A stretch of DNA of 64,000 nucleotides from Rotaria macrura (taxonomy: Eukaryota > Rotifera > Eurotatoria > Philodinida > Philodinidae): positions 62,001-126,000 of the forward strand of contig OENT01000174.1 of assembly GCA_900239685.1 (NCBI GenBank). Direction: 5' to 3'. Position numbers and translations under genes: made by a program. This document shows positions 31,601-46,239 of this stretch, in pieces (position 1 is the stretch's first letter; each line of letters begins with the position of its first letter). Under the pieces are notes generated by a model. That model saw only the letters and a list, made by a program, of their open reading frames with translations, did not search any database and was not told the origin of the DNA.

Positions 31601-32421
31601 TCCGAAGAATTGTTTTTAATTTAAAGTATTGTTACATCGAGACATTGATTAACACTTTCTTATTAGTTTTATTGTATCATTACTTGAATACATAATTAAT
31701 TTCAAAATTCAAGGTAAACTTTCTCTTGAAAATAATATGAAATTCAACATCATGAAATAAATAATATATCGTGTGATATTCATCAATTTGATACATTTTT
31801 AAACATACATCATTGAACTCAATAATAAAGTCAGTTGAGTGTAATCTAAATATGATACGTCAATTTACTTTCCTTTTATTTTTCTCTGCCTTTGATGACG
31901 AATAAAATATATTCATGTTCTGATGAATAACACTTGACAATTGATATTCAATGTAATGAAGAATACAAAATAAAATGTCACTCAAAGAACTTGATTTGTG
32001 TTTTCAACAAGATTCATAAGATCAATGTCGAAATATTTATACATATATCGTCATATGTCAAAATGTTTCAACGATAAATGATATACGTCATCACTGTCAC
32101 GTAATATAGAATATGTACTATGTCCAGGCAGTTACACATATAACAGACGATTTCTTCAAACTAGAAGACTCAAAGATCACGCTATGAATAGCTCGAGGTT
32201 ATTTTCTTATACATATACTAAATGTATATTCAATGGCCTGTTCCTTATCTTTTTCTTTTCCATTCTTAGTTTTTTCTTCTTCTTCTGTAGGATATAGATA
32301 TGCGTAATCATTACCCTCAGGAAAGAAAAATAATTATTTCACGATCAACAAAGATATACAGTTAGAATACCACTAAATATCTCATATCAAAAAGAGCACA
32401 GTTGTTGCCATACAAATTAAG
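25657..32421. other. Gene-poor region
   Basis: About 6.8 kb of AT-rich sequence. The only clear structure is a terminal-inverted-repeat element at 26316-27089, listed separately. Open frames at 27619-27834 and 31151-31354 (minus) show no domain, no signal peptide and no convincing splice sites. Confidence 0.5.
26316..27089. mobile_element. Non-autonomous DNA-transposon-like element with about 25-bp terminal inverted repeats
   Basis: The left end reads GTCAAAATTTAACCTCTTGA and continues to ATCCC. The reverse complement of the right end reads GTCAAATTTAACCTCCTGGA and continues to TCCC. Over about 25 bp they differ by one indel and two substitutions. The 774-bp interior has no transposase frame but contains a near-palindrome just inside the left end (about 26342-26361) and two copies of a TTTTGGTGATCA-type motif near 26860 and 26910. 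No clear target-site duplication is visible, so the exact ends and superfamily are unsettled. Confidence 0.6.
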
Positions 32422-33502
32422 ATGCATACGACGTCGTTACTTTTCTTTACTATAATCTTGATCATAGCATTTAATACTTTACCAATAAATGGTAAAGCTA
32501 TAAAAAAACCTACAGACGCAGCAGCAGCAACAACGACGACAACAACAACAACACTTGCACCGACTACTGTGAAGTCTCCTGTAAAAGCGGCAGCAGCTAA
32601 ACCTGCCTCTAAAGTTGATAAGAAAAAGAAGAAGCCTGAAAAGAAAAGGTATAAATTCAACAGACATTATATATAGTATATTAAAAGCAATTCTCACCAT
32701 AATCCATGTATGTTGTTTTCTTTGAAAATAAGAATGTATTAATCTATTTCATTAGAATGTATAGATCTATTTATCTGATCTCGGATTAGGTTTCATAAAC
32801 GATGTATTTTCTTCCTGGGAAATAGATCAGGTTTCTCCGATCTTTATAGAATGTTAGTAGAAAACTCTTCAAAGTTTATTAGAAAAATGTCAACTTCATA
32901 AGATTATTTGACATTGTTTTGTTTTTATCAATAGTCTTGACTTTGTTTCTAATGAAAACAAGTTTCTATGATTTTAACTCTCTTGTTTATTCCTTTTCGT
33001 GACATGGAAAATATTCGAACAATGCTTCTCCTGTTTGTTTGTTTGTTTTTCATATATTTAGTGACGCACCTAAAACTGGTCTTTGGTCAACACCTAAAGC
33101 CGATCAAAAGAAACTATTTAACGATGTAAGTCGATCTAATTGTCATATTATCTATTATTTTATTTTATTCTATTGTTTAGTATAAAGGTATTTTACGTAC
33201 CAAACTTCTAGCTCGAAAACATGATATAGCTGCAACCTATCAATTAGAGCCAACTAAATATGGTTCCCAAGAAGTTGATAAAACAATTTTACATCATTAT
33301 TTAGTAAGAAATAGGAAGAAAACACGAAACTAAGAGAAGAAACATTAGATTATTATACTTTTAGATTAAATTACCGGATTCGAAATATGCTCATGCTATT
33401 ATTGGTATAAGCAAAGATGCAAAGAAACCTGTACCAGTCAACGAAACTAATGCTTCGATTCGTCGCTCAGTTTATGATGACCTAGCAGCGGCAGAAGCAT
33501 GA
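32422..33502 (+). CDS. Secreted Ala/Thr/Lys-rich protein with a possible cystatin-like domain
   Basis: Four exons (32422-32648, 33062-33125, 33181-33303, 33365-33502) give 183 residues. A signal peptide (LLFFTIILIIAFNTLPING) is followed by a low-complexity linker of Ala, a run of eight Thr, and Lys (about residues 30-75) that may be O-glycosylated. The C-terminal 105 residues form a compact domain. Its layout (helix with KADQKKLFNDYKGILRTKL, then ATYQLEPTKYGSQEVDKT, then HHYLIKLPDSKYAHAIIGI) recalls stefins/cystatins: helix, strand, QVVAG loop, Y-x-IKV strand, YxHxxV strand. The inhibitory QVVAG is represented only by QEVDK, so protease inhibition is uncertain. No cysteines were noted in the domain, as in stefins. 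The family assignment is a guess from pattern, while the gene itself is well supported by four phase-consistent exons. Confidence 0.7.
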
Positions 33503-36500
33503 AGAACTAGATATATCTTGGCTACAAAAGCAAAACAGTGACATCGTTCTATTCTTCCCTGTGTGCGCTTTTTCCTTGTTTCCACATATACACATTATAT
33601 TTTCTCTTTTCTTGCGTTTTGACACACTCGAATTAGAATCGTCGTTGGCTCCCATTTTTTGCGCTCTGGTTTGTGTGTTCGAAGGAGACGAAGCAATAGA
33701 AGAAGAAGAAGAAGAAAAAGAAGAAAAAGAAAGAAAAACGAGAAATGAGCATTGTGTTGATGTAACTAGAGAGAGAGAGAGAAAACGACTTTTTTCTGTG
33801 CGGCAATGCCATAAGAAAAGAATCCTAACGTTGCTGTATGTAGGGAAAAAAATAAGAGAGAAAAAAAAGAGCTTCTCTAGTACGAAGATGGAAAAATCAT
33901 TCGATGATCAAGAGAATATGACAAGGTACTGTTGAATGACATTAAAATGATAGTCGTTGAAAATCGTTAAAGGTAAGATAAATAAAAATCAAGTGGTTCT
34001 ATTTTACTTTAGTTTTTCCAATTCAACTTCGTTGACTCTCTTAATTTGATAGATCAACAAATAATGGTTGTAAGAGGCAAATGGCAACGGAAATCGCCAG
34101 TCAGGAAATGTATGGGAGGGCATCTATAGCTCGAGAAAACAAAAAGAGTATGCGAATGATGATGAAGAGACTAGATCTACAAGGCAAATAATCATGCCTA
34201 AAGAAATGAATTAATCATTTTTCTATCACAAACGTAGTTATTTAGTTTTGACAGCAATCAACACTAAATGCGTTTATCATTGAAAATACATATCATAAAA
34301 AAAAGGGTGTAAGCACTTACTGAACTAGATATTAATTTCTCTGCTTTATTAAATAACGTATAATAACGGAACGTAGTATAGAATAAGGCCATCAAGACTA
34401 AAGAGTATTATCTTTCCTATGTCGATATATTTATATATATATATTATTTCAATTAAAAAAGCTTGCGATACCTTTCTCATACTATCTATCGTGCGAACGA
34501 AAATCTCATAGAATCATTTGTGAATTGTTGATTGACAAGTCACGTGTCAATGCTCATACTTGGACAAGAATGATGTAGTTTCTTTTTTTCTTTCTTTTTT
34601 CATTGTGGTTGTCAATCTCGTCTTCATCATTTTTGGGCAAATCTTGAACGTTATTAAACTATTTTCCATCATCGTGATCGTTTCGTATGTAACCAGCAAT
34701 AGCACATAATCGGAACTACTTAAAACAAATTAACATTTTTTTTCCTTTTTTTCCTAGTCATATTCGTCGTTTTCTTCTGTATTCTCTATCGCGCTTTCTG
34801 GCCAACTCGAATTTGATTAGGATCTGAACGTTAACTACAGAGGCCCGTTTTTTTTTAATTTCAGCACGAACAGGCCATCCATCCTCGGAGAATAGTTCGT
34901 CGCCACCAGTCCTACTCGTTCTTTCTTTTTGCCATGCATGTCGCTTTCTTCTTGGCTCTTATAGAATAAAAGCAAGAGAACGATATCGTTTTTTGATTCT
35001 TGCCTTGTAACTACATGGAAAGCTAACAGAATGAAACATACGCATGTGACCATTCTATTTCATCACAGTGCCCTATTGCGCTGCTGTTTCTTTCTACTTA
35101 CACATCATTTATTAATTTTTTTTATTAATGGTCCTCTCTCTCTCTCTTACTATTTAGTTTATGCTATGTCCGTCCTGGTCTTATTATTCTTTCCTTTTTT
35201 ATGCTTTTTTTCTCTTGTCTTCCGTCATTGTTATTCTCTTCGCTTTTTTTTTCACCACTAAGAGCATGGTAATTGGGTATGCATTGCTTTTTGCATCGGC
35301 GTTCTATTTGTGTATGCATATCCATTAGAGCCTTATAATTATATTTTGCTTCGGTTTAAAGATCTACAGTAGAATTACAAGTAGAAAAACAGAGATGTGA
35401 ACTTCATGAAACGAAACATAAGAAAATGTATTCCTCTTCTTATTGTTCCTGTGTTTTCTGCTTTCGTTTTATTTTTCATTTTGTTGCCAATTATAGATGA
35501 TCATCATTTACACATATGTTCTGGAGTCCTTTTTTTTCTACATTGTTATTAGTTAGAGATACTACTTAAAAGTCAATTTGTGAAATACAAGAATAAGATT
35601 GCGTGTCTGTGATCATGAAATGAGGGTGAGAACGGCAGATTGATTAGAGAATGTGAACAAATGCAAATTCAGTCACGTTCTTAGAATAGTCACGACGAAA
35701 TGTCGAAACAATTGAACTAATTGTTTCTGCTGATGAATTCATTGAATTCAATAACAAGTATAATTTCAATATCATTCGAACTGTGTTTGAATATGTTATA
35801 ATCTAATTACAGCTTTAACATTCACATTATAATTATCAGATAGACTCTATGAATAAGATCGATCTATTGTGAGTCTTATTTCCTAATTTAATATTTATTT
35901 ATGAACTATTAATTTCGTTATCAGAAAAACACATCTTACTTGTTGGCAGAATTTTGTTGTGTTTTTTAATTGAATATTCTATCAAAGCTGTTCTGTACTG
36001 CTCGTAGAAGCAAGCCTATATATATATATATTATTAACTTAAATATGTCGGTTGATAGATTATAAAGTCTGAATTGTCTCTAGATAAACTTCCGTCATCT
36101 TATCCGTTGTTAGTTCATTCATATTGTCGGCATGTTTCTTGTCTAAATGAGATGAATACTTACCATTTGCTAGATGAAAATTTGTTATTATTCTATTGAA
36201 ATGTTAAAAAAAAATATAGACCGCTCCTTGTAGACGTATCACGAGTGACGAATGACTCTGTAATAATAAGAAATGAAGCTTTTTATGTTATTGGAAAAAA
36301 TGTTGACAGTGCGTACCAGAAGAACGTGACATGAAAGACGTTCTAGGTTTAATAAATTGTGTCTAGCAAAAGAAAGTTTACGTAGTAGAATCTTAATTGT
36401 GAATGACAAATGAACGAGAACTCTCTCTTTCGGAATAATCCTAGTTAAGATCTGTTCAGTTTGATTAATTACTTTTTCTTGCTAAGTGAATGAAGTGAAA

Positions 36501-38147
36501 TGTAATAAACTAGTATTTTGTTCAATATCTATAGAGAATTGCACCCTGAAGACCTGAGATACTGTATAATAGCGCCATCTGTAGGGATTATGCGATATGA
36601 TACTCTTCAAGTATAAATATTTTAATCTGTTATTATCGAATTATTCAATTCAAAAAGAATTTCATCCATTTTGTTCGTCTAATTTGATAAGTCTTTCAGG
36701 TCATGAACGAAATTTTCTTCAACGGATTAACAATTAAAGAACGATCAAGGAATTTTGTTTTAGTGTTCATTTCCATAGAATAACTATTGCTTTCTTCAAA
36801 TTTTTTTCCGCATTTTATACTTCACATCTGTGAATTTGAATACGTAAAATTCTCTTTCTTCTTCTTCTTCTTTTCTATTCTCAATTTCTATTTTTTCTCG
36901 TTAAATCAACAAGAATGAAAAGCTCACCTCGATATTATTTCTCGTTTAACAATTTCATCTGGCTTTTTTCCCCGAGCATCAATCTGAAATGAGATAAGTG
37001 ACATGTACGTATTAAAGAATCGTATGATTCGATTCTCCGCCGTTAAGGTTCTTTTCTCTTCCGTAATATCGAAAAAATTACCCTAGTCTCATTGAGTAAT
37101 AAGAAAAAAACGCAGATAGGTTCACCGAGAAAATCGACGATCTTTGACATACATCAACACATTAATCGAATTGTGGAGGATGTCGAACGAACAAAGAACT
37201 TTACATTGTGTCATTATCAAATGAGGAAACCATTGATTTGCAAGATAACAACAAAGAACTACCAAAACAGAATAAAATGCTATTGTTTCTTGTTTATTGT
37301 GTTTCTTTTTTTCTCATTAATATTTAAATATTGTTGATGGGTAGGAGGAGAACAACGATAGTTCGCACTCACTCAGTCGCTTATTGATGATGTAAAAAGA
37401 AAGGAAGGAAGAGAGAATGAATAAAATGTATGAGAACAAAACGTTTGCTGTTACGACTAGCTGCCACACACATCGCATACATACTCCTATAACAACAATA
37501 ACAGGAGTCGACGACGATGCAAAAACAAATGCGAATAGCAAAAAGAGAATACTTACTACTTTCCTTCGTTTTTCTTCTCTTAGATCTATCTCATTCTTTC
37601 TTTCTTTCTTTCTTCATCTAACGGCAAGAAAAACTTGATAAATGAATTTCTTTTACTCTATCTGGTTGATGTGCCGTACATACACATAGCGTACTGTCGA
37701 AAAGAAAAGACTAGGGAAAAGAACATCGTCTCGCACCCCTGGTACGACAAGAAAGAGAGAGAGAGAGAAAGAGAAAGAAACAAAGCAGGAAATCTATTTT
37801 CATGCCCCGATAGGCGGTATGTGGTTCTGTCTGGCTCTCTTCTCTCACTTTCTAAATGCGTGCATGCAGGTGTCTCTTTCGGCAGCCTTGTTAAGACGAA
37901 CAAGGACAAATAATAATACAATATTACATGTATTATCGATGAAGATTATTCATCTCTGTTGTAGTATAATGCTAATTGCCATGTACTCGCTCTTTCTCTC
38001 TATGTCTAATATTCTAGATCTATTTTCCATCTATTTGTCTTGTTATGTTACAATATCATGGATCAATTACATTTGAAATAGAACGAAGATCATCGATGTT
38101 TCTAAAACCTACGATCTCATCATTTTTCTCATCTTGATGGATAGACC
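33503..38147. other. Intergenic region rich in low-complexity sequence
   Basis: About 4.6 kb with GA/CT-rich and T-rich tracts (around 33690-33870, 35130-35250, 36860-36880, 37580-37610 and 37750-37780). Several open frames of 70-125 codons (e.g. 33561-33935 and 37635-37913) are composed of these tracts on both strands and are not credible genes. The last kilobase is the upstream flank of calcineurin A. Confidence 0.5.
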
Positions 38148-40858
<2,711 letters not shown>

Positions 40859-42382
40859 AGATAAAATTATTTTTCAAAAAAAAAAAAGAAAATAACCTGA
40901 AAATCTTTAGTCTTCTTTTTCTATGTAACATTAAAAGAATATTTTAGCGTGAATTGTTTGCATTCACTGATATAAATAATTACACTTATGATGGGACACG
41001 GATCAATTGATCAATAATCCTATTTTTATGTTTCAGTTTTTTTTTTTTTTTGTATGAAGTCGGTTGACTTTTCTCTGTCTCCTATTTTTTTTTCGTTCAC
41101 ATGCGCGTGTCTAACTCTTTTTCGTGATAAACCAAAATATTTAAAAAACCCACAACATCTTCTATTGTCGTCAGTGTGATGGATGAAAAATGAATAGAGA
41201 AAACAAGATCTTAAGTATCTCTGTCTGTCTCTCTCTCTCTCTTTCTCTTTCTCTCTCATCTAGCGGTACGTTTTTTTTTTGAATGTTGATTTACTCTAAA
41301 TTGCGTCCACAATACCTTTGCTTCAATGCCTGTGCCGACAATCATTCGATGAACGACACAACAATTGAATCCGACGGATTTTCGTCTCACCCATTGTTGA
41401 TTGTTGGTTTTACGTACGCGACAACATTTGCCTTCTCATGTTTCTGTTGTTCTATGTATCTTTTAGTCAATGGTCAAAACATGATGACGGCAATAGCAAT
41501 CAAATAAAGAAAAAATAATCTATGATAAAGTTGGTTGAAAGAAGAAAATAATTTTCTTTATGTCATCTTGCATTCTCACGATAAAAAAAAATCGATATTT
41601 TCATAATTGAAATACGTATTAATTTTTAACCATTTCTTATTTGTCTAACAAAAAAACATTAAAAAAGTGGACGGAAAAAATAACTTTGCTTCTTTCATCT
41701 AACATGCGGTCATATTCAACAAAGATTAACGTGAAAATGTAATTTATTTATGTGCATGCAAAGAAGAAAATAATCAATCATTGGACCGATGAGAAATTTA
41801 CCAATGAAAAACGATGTCATTTTCTGTAATCATTATTCAAATTTATATTTCTTACTGACTGAAAAAATAAGCAAAGCATTCTGTTGGAAACATTGCATAT
41901 CATAAATACCAATGCATAGTTATTAGTAATTGTCATTCTTTGTTAGAAACATTATGGTCTACGTTGAAAAACATATGAAAAATATTATGACGATAGAAAT
42001 CATTCGGATGTTAGTCTTTGAGAAAATGAGAAAAAAAAATAAGTTACCAAAATCAACAGTACATGCTTGACATACAGTTGATATTTATATCAATAGTTGT
42101 CATTTACATGTTAATAAGGAATAGTACAAGCTTCTAAAAATAGTCGCAACAGCAACTACAAAGCATAATTGAATGTTTGAATTAGTTAGAAAAAATTTAT
42201 GAATCGAATATGAAAGTGTGTTAGAATCTAATTTTAATACTGCTCGAACGAACATTATGGGGAGGGGGGGTGAATAGCCTTATCAGAACATTGCTAGTTG
42301 TTATTATAGACTATAAATGCCTCGAACAAACATTAGCTCATACAATAACATGGAAACAAAATTAATATTTTTTGATTCTCAT

Positions 42383-42402
42383 GAGAGAGAGAGAGAGAGA
42401 GA
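42383..42402. repeat. (GA)n microsatellite
   Basis: Ten perfect GA units in otherwise AT-rich intergenic sequence. Confidence 0.9.
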
Positions 42403-43699
42403 AAGTATTCCAATGACATGGCATCACGATTTTGTTGTTGGCTCTAAGTTAGATTTTTTATTTTCTTCATTGCTAGAAATCGAATAGAAAATCGTTGCTT
42501 AATGATACCAAATACTTCATTTTTTTAATCATTTTCTCTGGAGTATTTTAGGCATAGAATCAATTAGTATATTAACTCATATGCAATGTTCTACATGATA
42601 AAATTATAGCCAGTCTAATAATCACAAATGGTATTAGTCATATATTTGTTGATTTCATCAATAAATTTGCTCTTCGAATTATAGTAGCTTTTACTGGTTA
42701 TGCAAATATTTATTTCATTCTGTCAATAAAATCATATGTCTATGGAATATCTTTATTCTCTATAGATTTAAGATATAAATGCGTATTATTGATATCAACA
42801 TTCTTTTTCCATAATGTTCTTTGGAAAAACATGCCTTCTATTTGTTCGTGTTACAAGGAAAAATGTTTTAAGAAATCATTCAAACTGCATTGAATCTCAG
42901 CCGAATAGTTTCTCAAAAGCGTACTTAGCAGTATGATCAATTATTGATTACATCGAAGGGACTTCGAAAAAATATGCTTATGAATATCTTGTATGAAAAT
43001 TTATACAGAACTGTTCAACTATATGCCAATCATATCCATACGTATTAATCAATATCATCTCTACGCCGAAGGTCTGTTGAATCGAGTTGGCTTATGTATT
43101 CAAGATAAAAATAATCCACTTCATAGAATTTTTCGTTTTCGAACATCATGATGATGAATATTATTTATTATTCACAGTATGACTTCAAAGTAATTCACAT
43201 ATGTTATCTCATATAAAGAAAAATTGATAAATTTGAGTAACTACTTAGGGCAATATTGAATATTACTTTCATAGAATATGAGATTAACAGATTTCATTAA
43301 AGAGACTATACACAATATATGTTGTTATAGTGCAGAATTTCATGAAAAAAAAATAAGGTATGAATATTAAGAGTAGAGTATTAGCATTAAGAATGATTAT
43401 TCTTCTTTATCAACATGTTCGGTATTATTTTTTTTCATGTCATACATAAAGATTAGTAATTCTAGCCAAATGAATGAATCACAATCGCATGCCGTTGACT
43501 AAACAGTCTTTGTTTCAATGAAGAAGAAAATCGATTGTTCGTTCACTTCCTCTTCTTTATTCTCACTGATAGTTTGATACATTCAATAATAGTTGCCTTC
43601 AAAGAACGATTGTCCACTGGTATGACACTGACGAATAACAATTATAAATACATTTGAGATTTATTACTTCTCTTCCTATTTTTATGAAATTTTTGTTTA

Positions 43700-43977
43700 G
43701 TGACGTTTTGTCAACGATGCTGACTTCATCAGACTATTTATTTGTAAAATGACATGTCGTATAAAAACAAGTGCATTTCTAGCATATACTATTCTATTGA
43801 TAGTGGAACCAAACAAGACGGTGGTACTGGACAAAATTATTTTTCTTCCGGATTTTTTCTTCGTTCGTTCCACTATCAATAGAATAAATTATGTTAAAAA
43901 TGCACTTTTTTTTCTACGACATGTCATTTTACAAATAAATAGTCTGATGAAGTCAACATCGTTGACGAAAACGTCAC
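43700..43977. mobile_element. Foldback MITE with about 110-bp inverted arms and TA target duplication
   Basis: The left arm (43700-43808) and the reverse complement of the right arm (about 43866-43977) match at roughly 85-90%. They share GTGACGTTTT and, further in, TCATCAGACTATTTATTTGT. The spacer is only about 57 bp. Both ends are flanked by TA (43698-43699 and 43978-43979), the target site of Tc1/mariner-type transposases. There is no transposase gene; the open frames seen on both strands are by-products of the palindrome. It is best read as a non-autonomous mariner-like MITE mobilised in trans. Confidence 0.8.
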
Positions 43978-44350
43978 TAAATAAATATTTCGTCAAAATA
44001 GGAAGAGTAATAAAAAATTCTAAACAAATCTCGAATTAATTATGCCCTTCCTTACAAATCAAGACTTATGAATACAAAAACAAAACACTAGCCTTAAATT
44101 GTAAAGCAATATCAGATGTGCCTAATGTACAGATAATCAAGTTACAGTTTAGCAACTACATATCAAAGAGGACATAGGTCGATTTGATTCAAAGCTATTG
44201 GTCTTATACGGAACTCATACATAGTTGTAGACAAGACTAGACTAGAGTTTTATGTAAACGAAATTGAGTCCCTGAAATTTGTCTTATGTCCGAAGAAATG
44301 ATAACTTTGAGTTGCAATCAACAACTATGTTTTTTAGAGAGTCGAATATC

Positions 44351-44697
44351 CAGGGAAAAAAATATTGCATTATAGAAGATTTGAGTGGATTATAATCGGA
44401 TTTTTTTGTACCAATATCCAAATTATAATCGATTGAAATCATCGAAACCAACAATAGTTTGAATTTTAATCAAACAATAATCTTAATAATCTGGTAAAAT
44501 TTTGATTAAAGTCATATGATCTGGATTTAATAGGATTTTAATCAAAATTTTATCGGATTTTCAATAGTATTGTTTGATTAAAATTCAAATTATCGTTGGT
44601 TTCGACGATTTTAATCGATTATAATTTAGATTTTGGTACAGAAAAATCCGATTATAATCTACTTAAATCTCCCATAATTTAATGTTTTTTTAACTAG
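44351..44697. mobile_element. Near-complete palindromic MITE (foldback element)
   Basis: Two arms of about 160 bp, separated by a loop of about 20 bp near 44512-44530, are reverse complements with scattered mismatches. Shared blocks include GGATTATAATCGGATTTTT-like sequence, AAATTATAATCGATT, CGAAACCAAC and GAATTTTAATCAAACAATA. The right arm ends with a T-run and TTAACTAG. The outer few bases differ, so termini are uncertain and no clear target duplication is seen. There is no coding capacity. It sits less than 400 bp from another foldback MITE of different sequence. Confidence 0.75.
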
Positions 44698-45814
44698 GTA
44701 CTGACTGTGCTCTATTTTATATGCAGCATAGTATCTTGAGATAATGTCTATACGTACAAAAGTATTTAATAAATGATGCACACATTAAAACCTGTAGATA
44801 GACACAATCAGAGATTGAGATGCTTTCATGTGATAGTTTCCTAATTTGTAAGTCGAGTACCAATAAAATAATTGTAAATTCAAAAGCAACATATATTAGT
44901 ATTCATTCTACTAAGTACAGTCAACGGGTACATAGTTTTACTGATGAAAGAAATATTAGTTTAAACGAATGGAAACGATTCGCTTGGTCTTCTCTCTATT
45001 GGGTATAGGTCACACTAGCATCTGTGTTCAACAACGTATATTGAGGACACATATCTAATGCGCAGTTGATGTTTTCATGCTACAACGAATTTCGATGCCA
45101 GATTGATTAATCACAACGTGCGAACTGTTGTATGTGTCAATAACTCAGTAGTGTTACATATATGAACGTGGCACACATTGAAGATTGCAAATAAATAAAA
45201 TGCGTGAACAGACTCGACGAATTGAAAACAATAATTTTTTAAATTTACAGGAATAACTAAACTTTATAAGAATTAACTTATCTCAAGGTCTATTGATATT
45301 TCATATTAGTCAAATCTTATTCTCGCAAACTGTATAGAATCATGTCTTTTACGATTATTAGCCAATGATAAAATTTAGCGAACAAGATTTATATACGTTT
45401 CTATTACGAAAGATGTTTCCAAATGGTGATTCATCATTGGCTAAAAGTAGATGTACACTATTTGATAAAAATGAGTAAGATAAATTAAGTTTTTGATTTC
45501 ATGAACTATGGTCATGGTATGCGTGATATTGTCTTAGATTTGTTAAAATACTGTAAACTAATGTTTCTTACTAAGTGTTCAATTAACGAAAAATAAACAC
45601 AAATGGAATGAAAGTGCTCTTTTGTTTTCAAATGTTAAGAAAAGAATGAGCAAATTAAATGCATAGATACCTCGTTTCATGCGAAAACATTCGAAGAAAG
45701 GAAAATATCTAGTTACTGTAATAAAAGACTTTTCTTTCTTCTCAACACTCTTCACTGAGGAAAATAGTATGGTTGTCTTATTTTGAGTTTTTTTCTTGTT
45801 CTTTGTATCCCTAG

Positions 45815-45991
45815 AACATCAGAGTAAGGCCTTGGAATATTTTGATAACACTTCTTGGAATATTGACGATAACAGTTATAATAATAGTTTTCTGTCGGAA
45901 AAACGTTTGTCGTAACCGTCGACCAATTATTCCGTATAGGAATCCACAAGTTTCTGTTATGACTCAAGGATATTATCAACATCGAGCGTAA
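45815..45991 (+). CDS. Possible terminal exon of a small single-pass membrane protein
   Basis: After an acceptor (TATCCCTAG, ending 45814) one frame runs 58 codons to TAA at 45989-45991. It has a strongly hydrophobic segment (WNILITLLGILTITVIIIVF) followed at once by a Cys/Arg-rich stretch (CRKNVCRNRRP). This is a classic stop-transfer arrangement with palmitoylation-prone cysteines. No convincing upstream exon in the right phase was found. A second frame of the same exon joins in phase to a possible exon near 45369-45473 and gives a short soluble peptide. Only one, or neither, may be real. Confidence 0.3.
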   Translation, partial: NIRVRPWNILITLLGILTITVIIIVFCRKNVCRNRRPIIPYRNPQVSVMTQGYYQHRA

Positions 45992-46239
45992 AAAACAGTA
46001 TGGTTACTGCCACCATCAACTAACTATGGAACAACGAACACCACCTTCCTATTACACAGTGGTGATTAGTGCAATGCTTGCAACTACTACGGTTCTATTT
46101 ATATAAAAAAAAGTAGTCATATAGTGCTCTAAATCTGATGCGTGTTTGTTTCATTTTTATCTTCAAACAAAAACAAAAGTTAGAAAAGAGAAAACATACA
46201 AAAATTAAACAATTGCTTGGAAATGCACGTCAAAACATG

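Larger units (their letters stand above)
40859..45814. other. Gene-poor region with MITEs
   Basis: Nearly 5 kb without a recognised gene. It starts with the calcineurin 3' flank, which holds a CT-rich tract near 41226-41255. A G-rich run (42259-42270, GGGGAGGGGGGG) and a (GA)n tract stand out from the AT-rich background. Two foldback elements lie at 43700-43977 and 44351-44697. The open frame at 41283-41507 has no features supporting it. Confidence 0.5.

Noticed and set aside
33561-33935. 124-codon open frame (+)
   Set aside because: It consists mostly of Glu/Lys/Arg runs from GA-rich low-complexity DNA in the 3' flank of the secreted-protein gene; no domain and no splice context.
37635-37921. 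Overlapping 80-90 codon frames on both strands
   Set aside because: Arise from a GA/CT tract and are open in several frames at once; no start context or homology.
43697-44039. Open frames on both strands with similar products
   Set aside because: By-product of the inverted arms of the foldback MITE; not genes.
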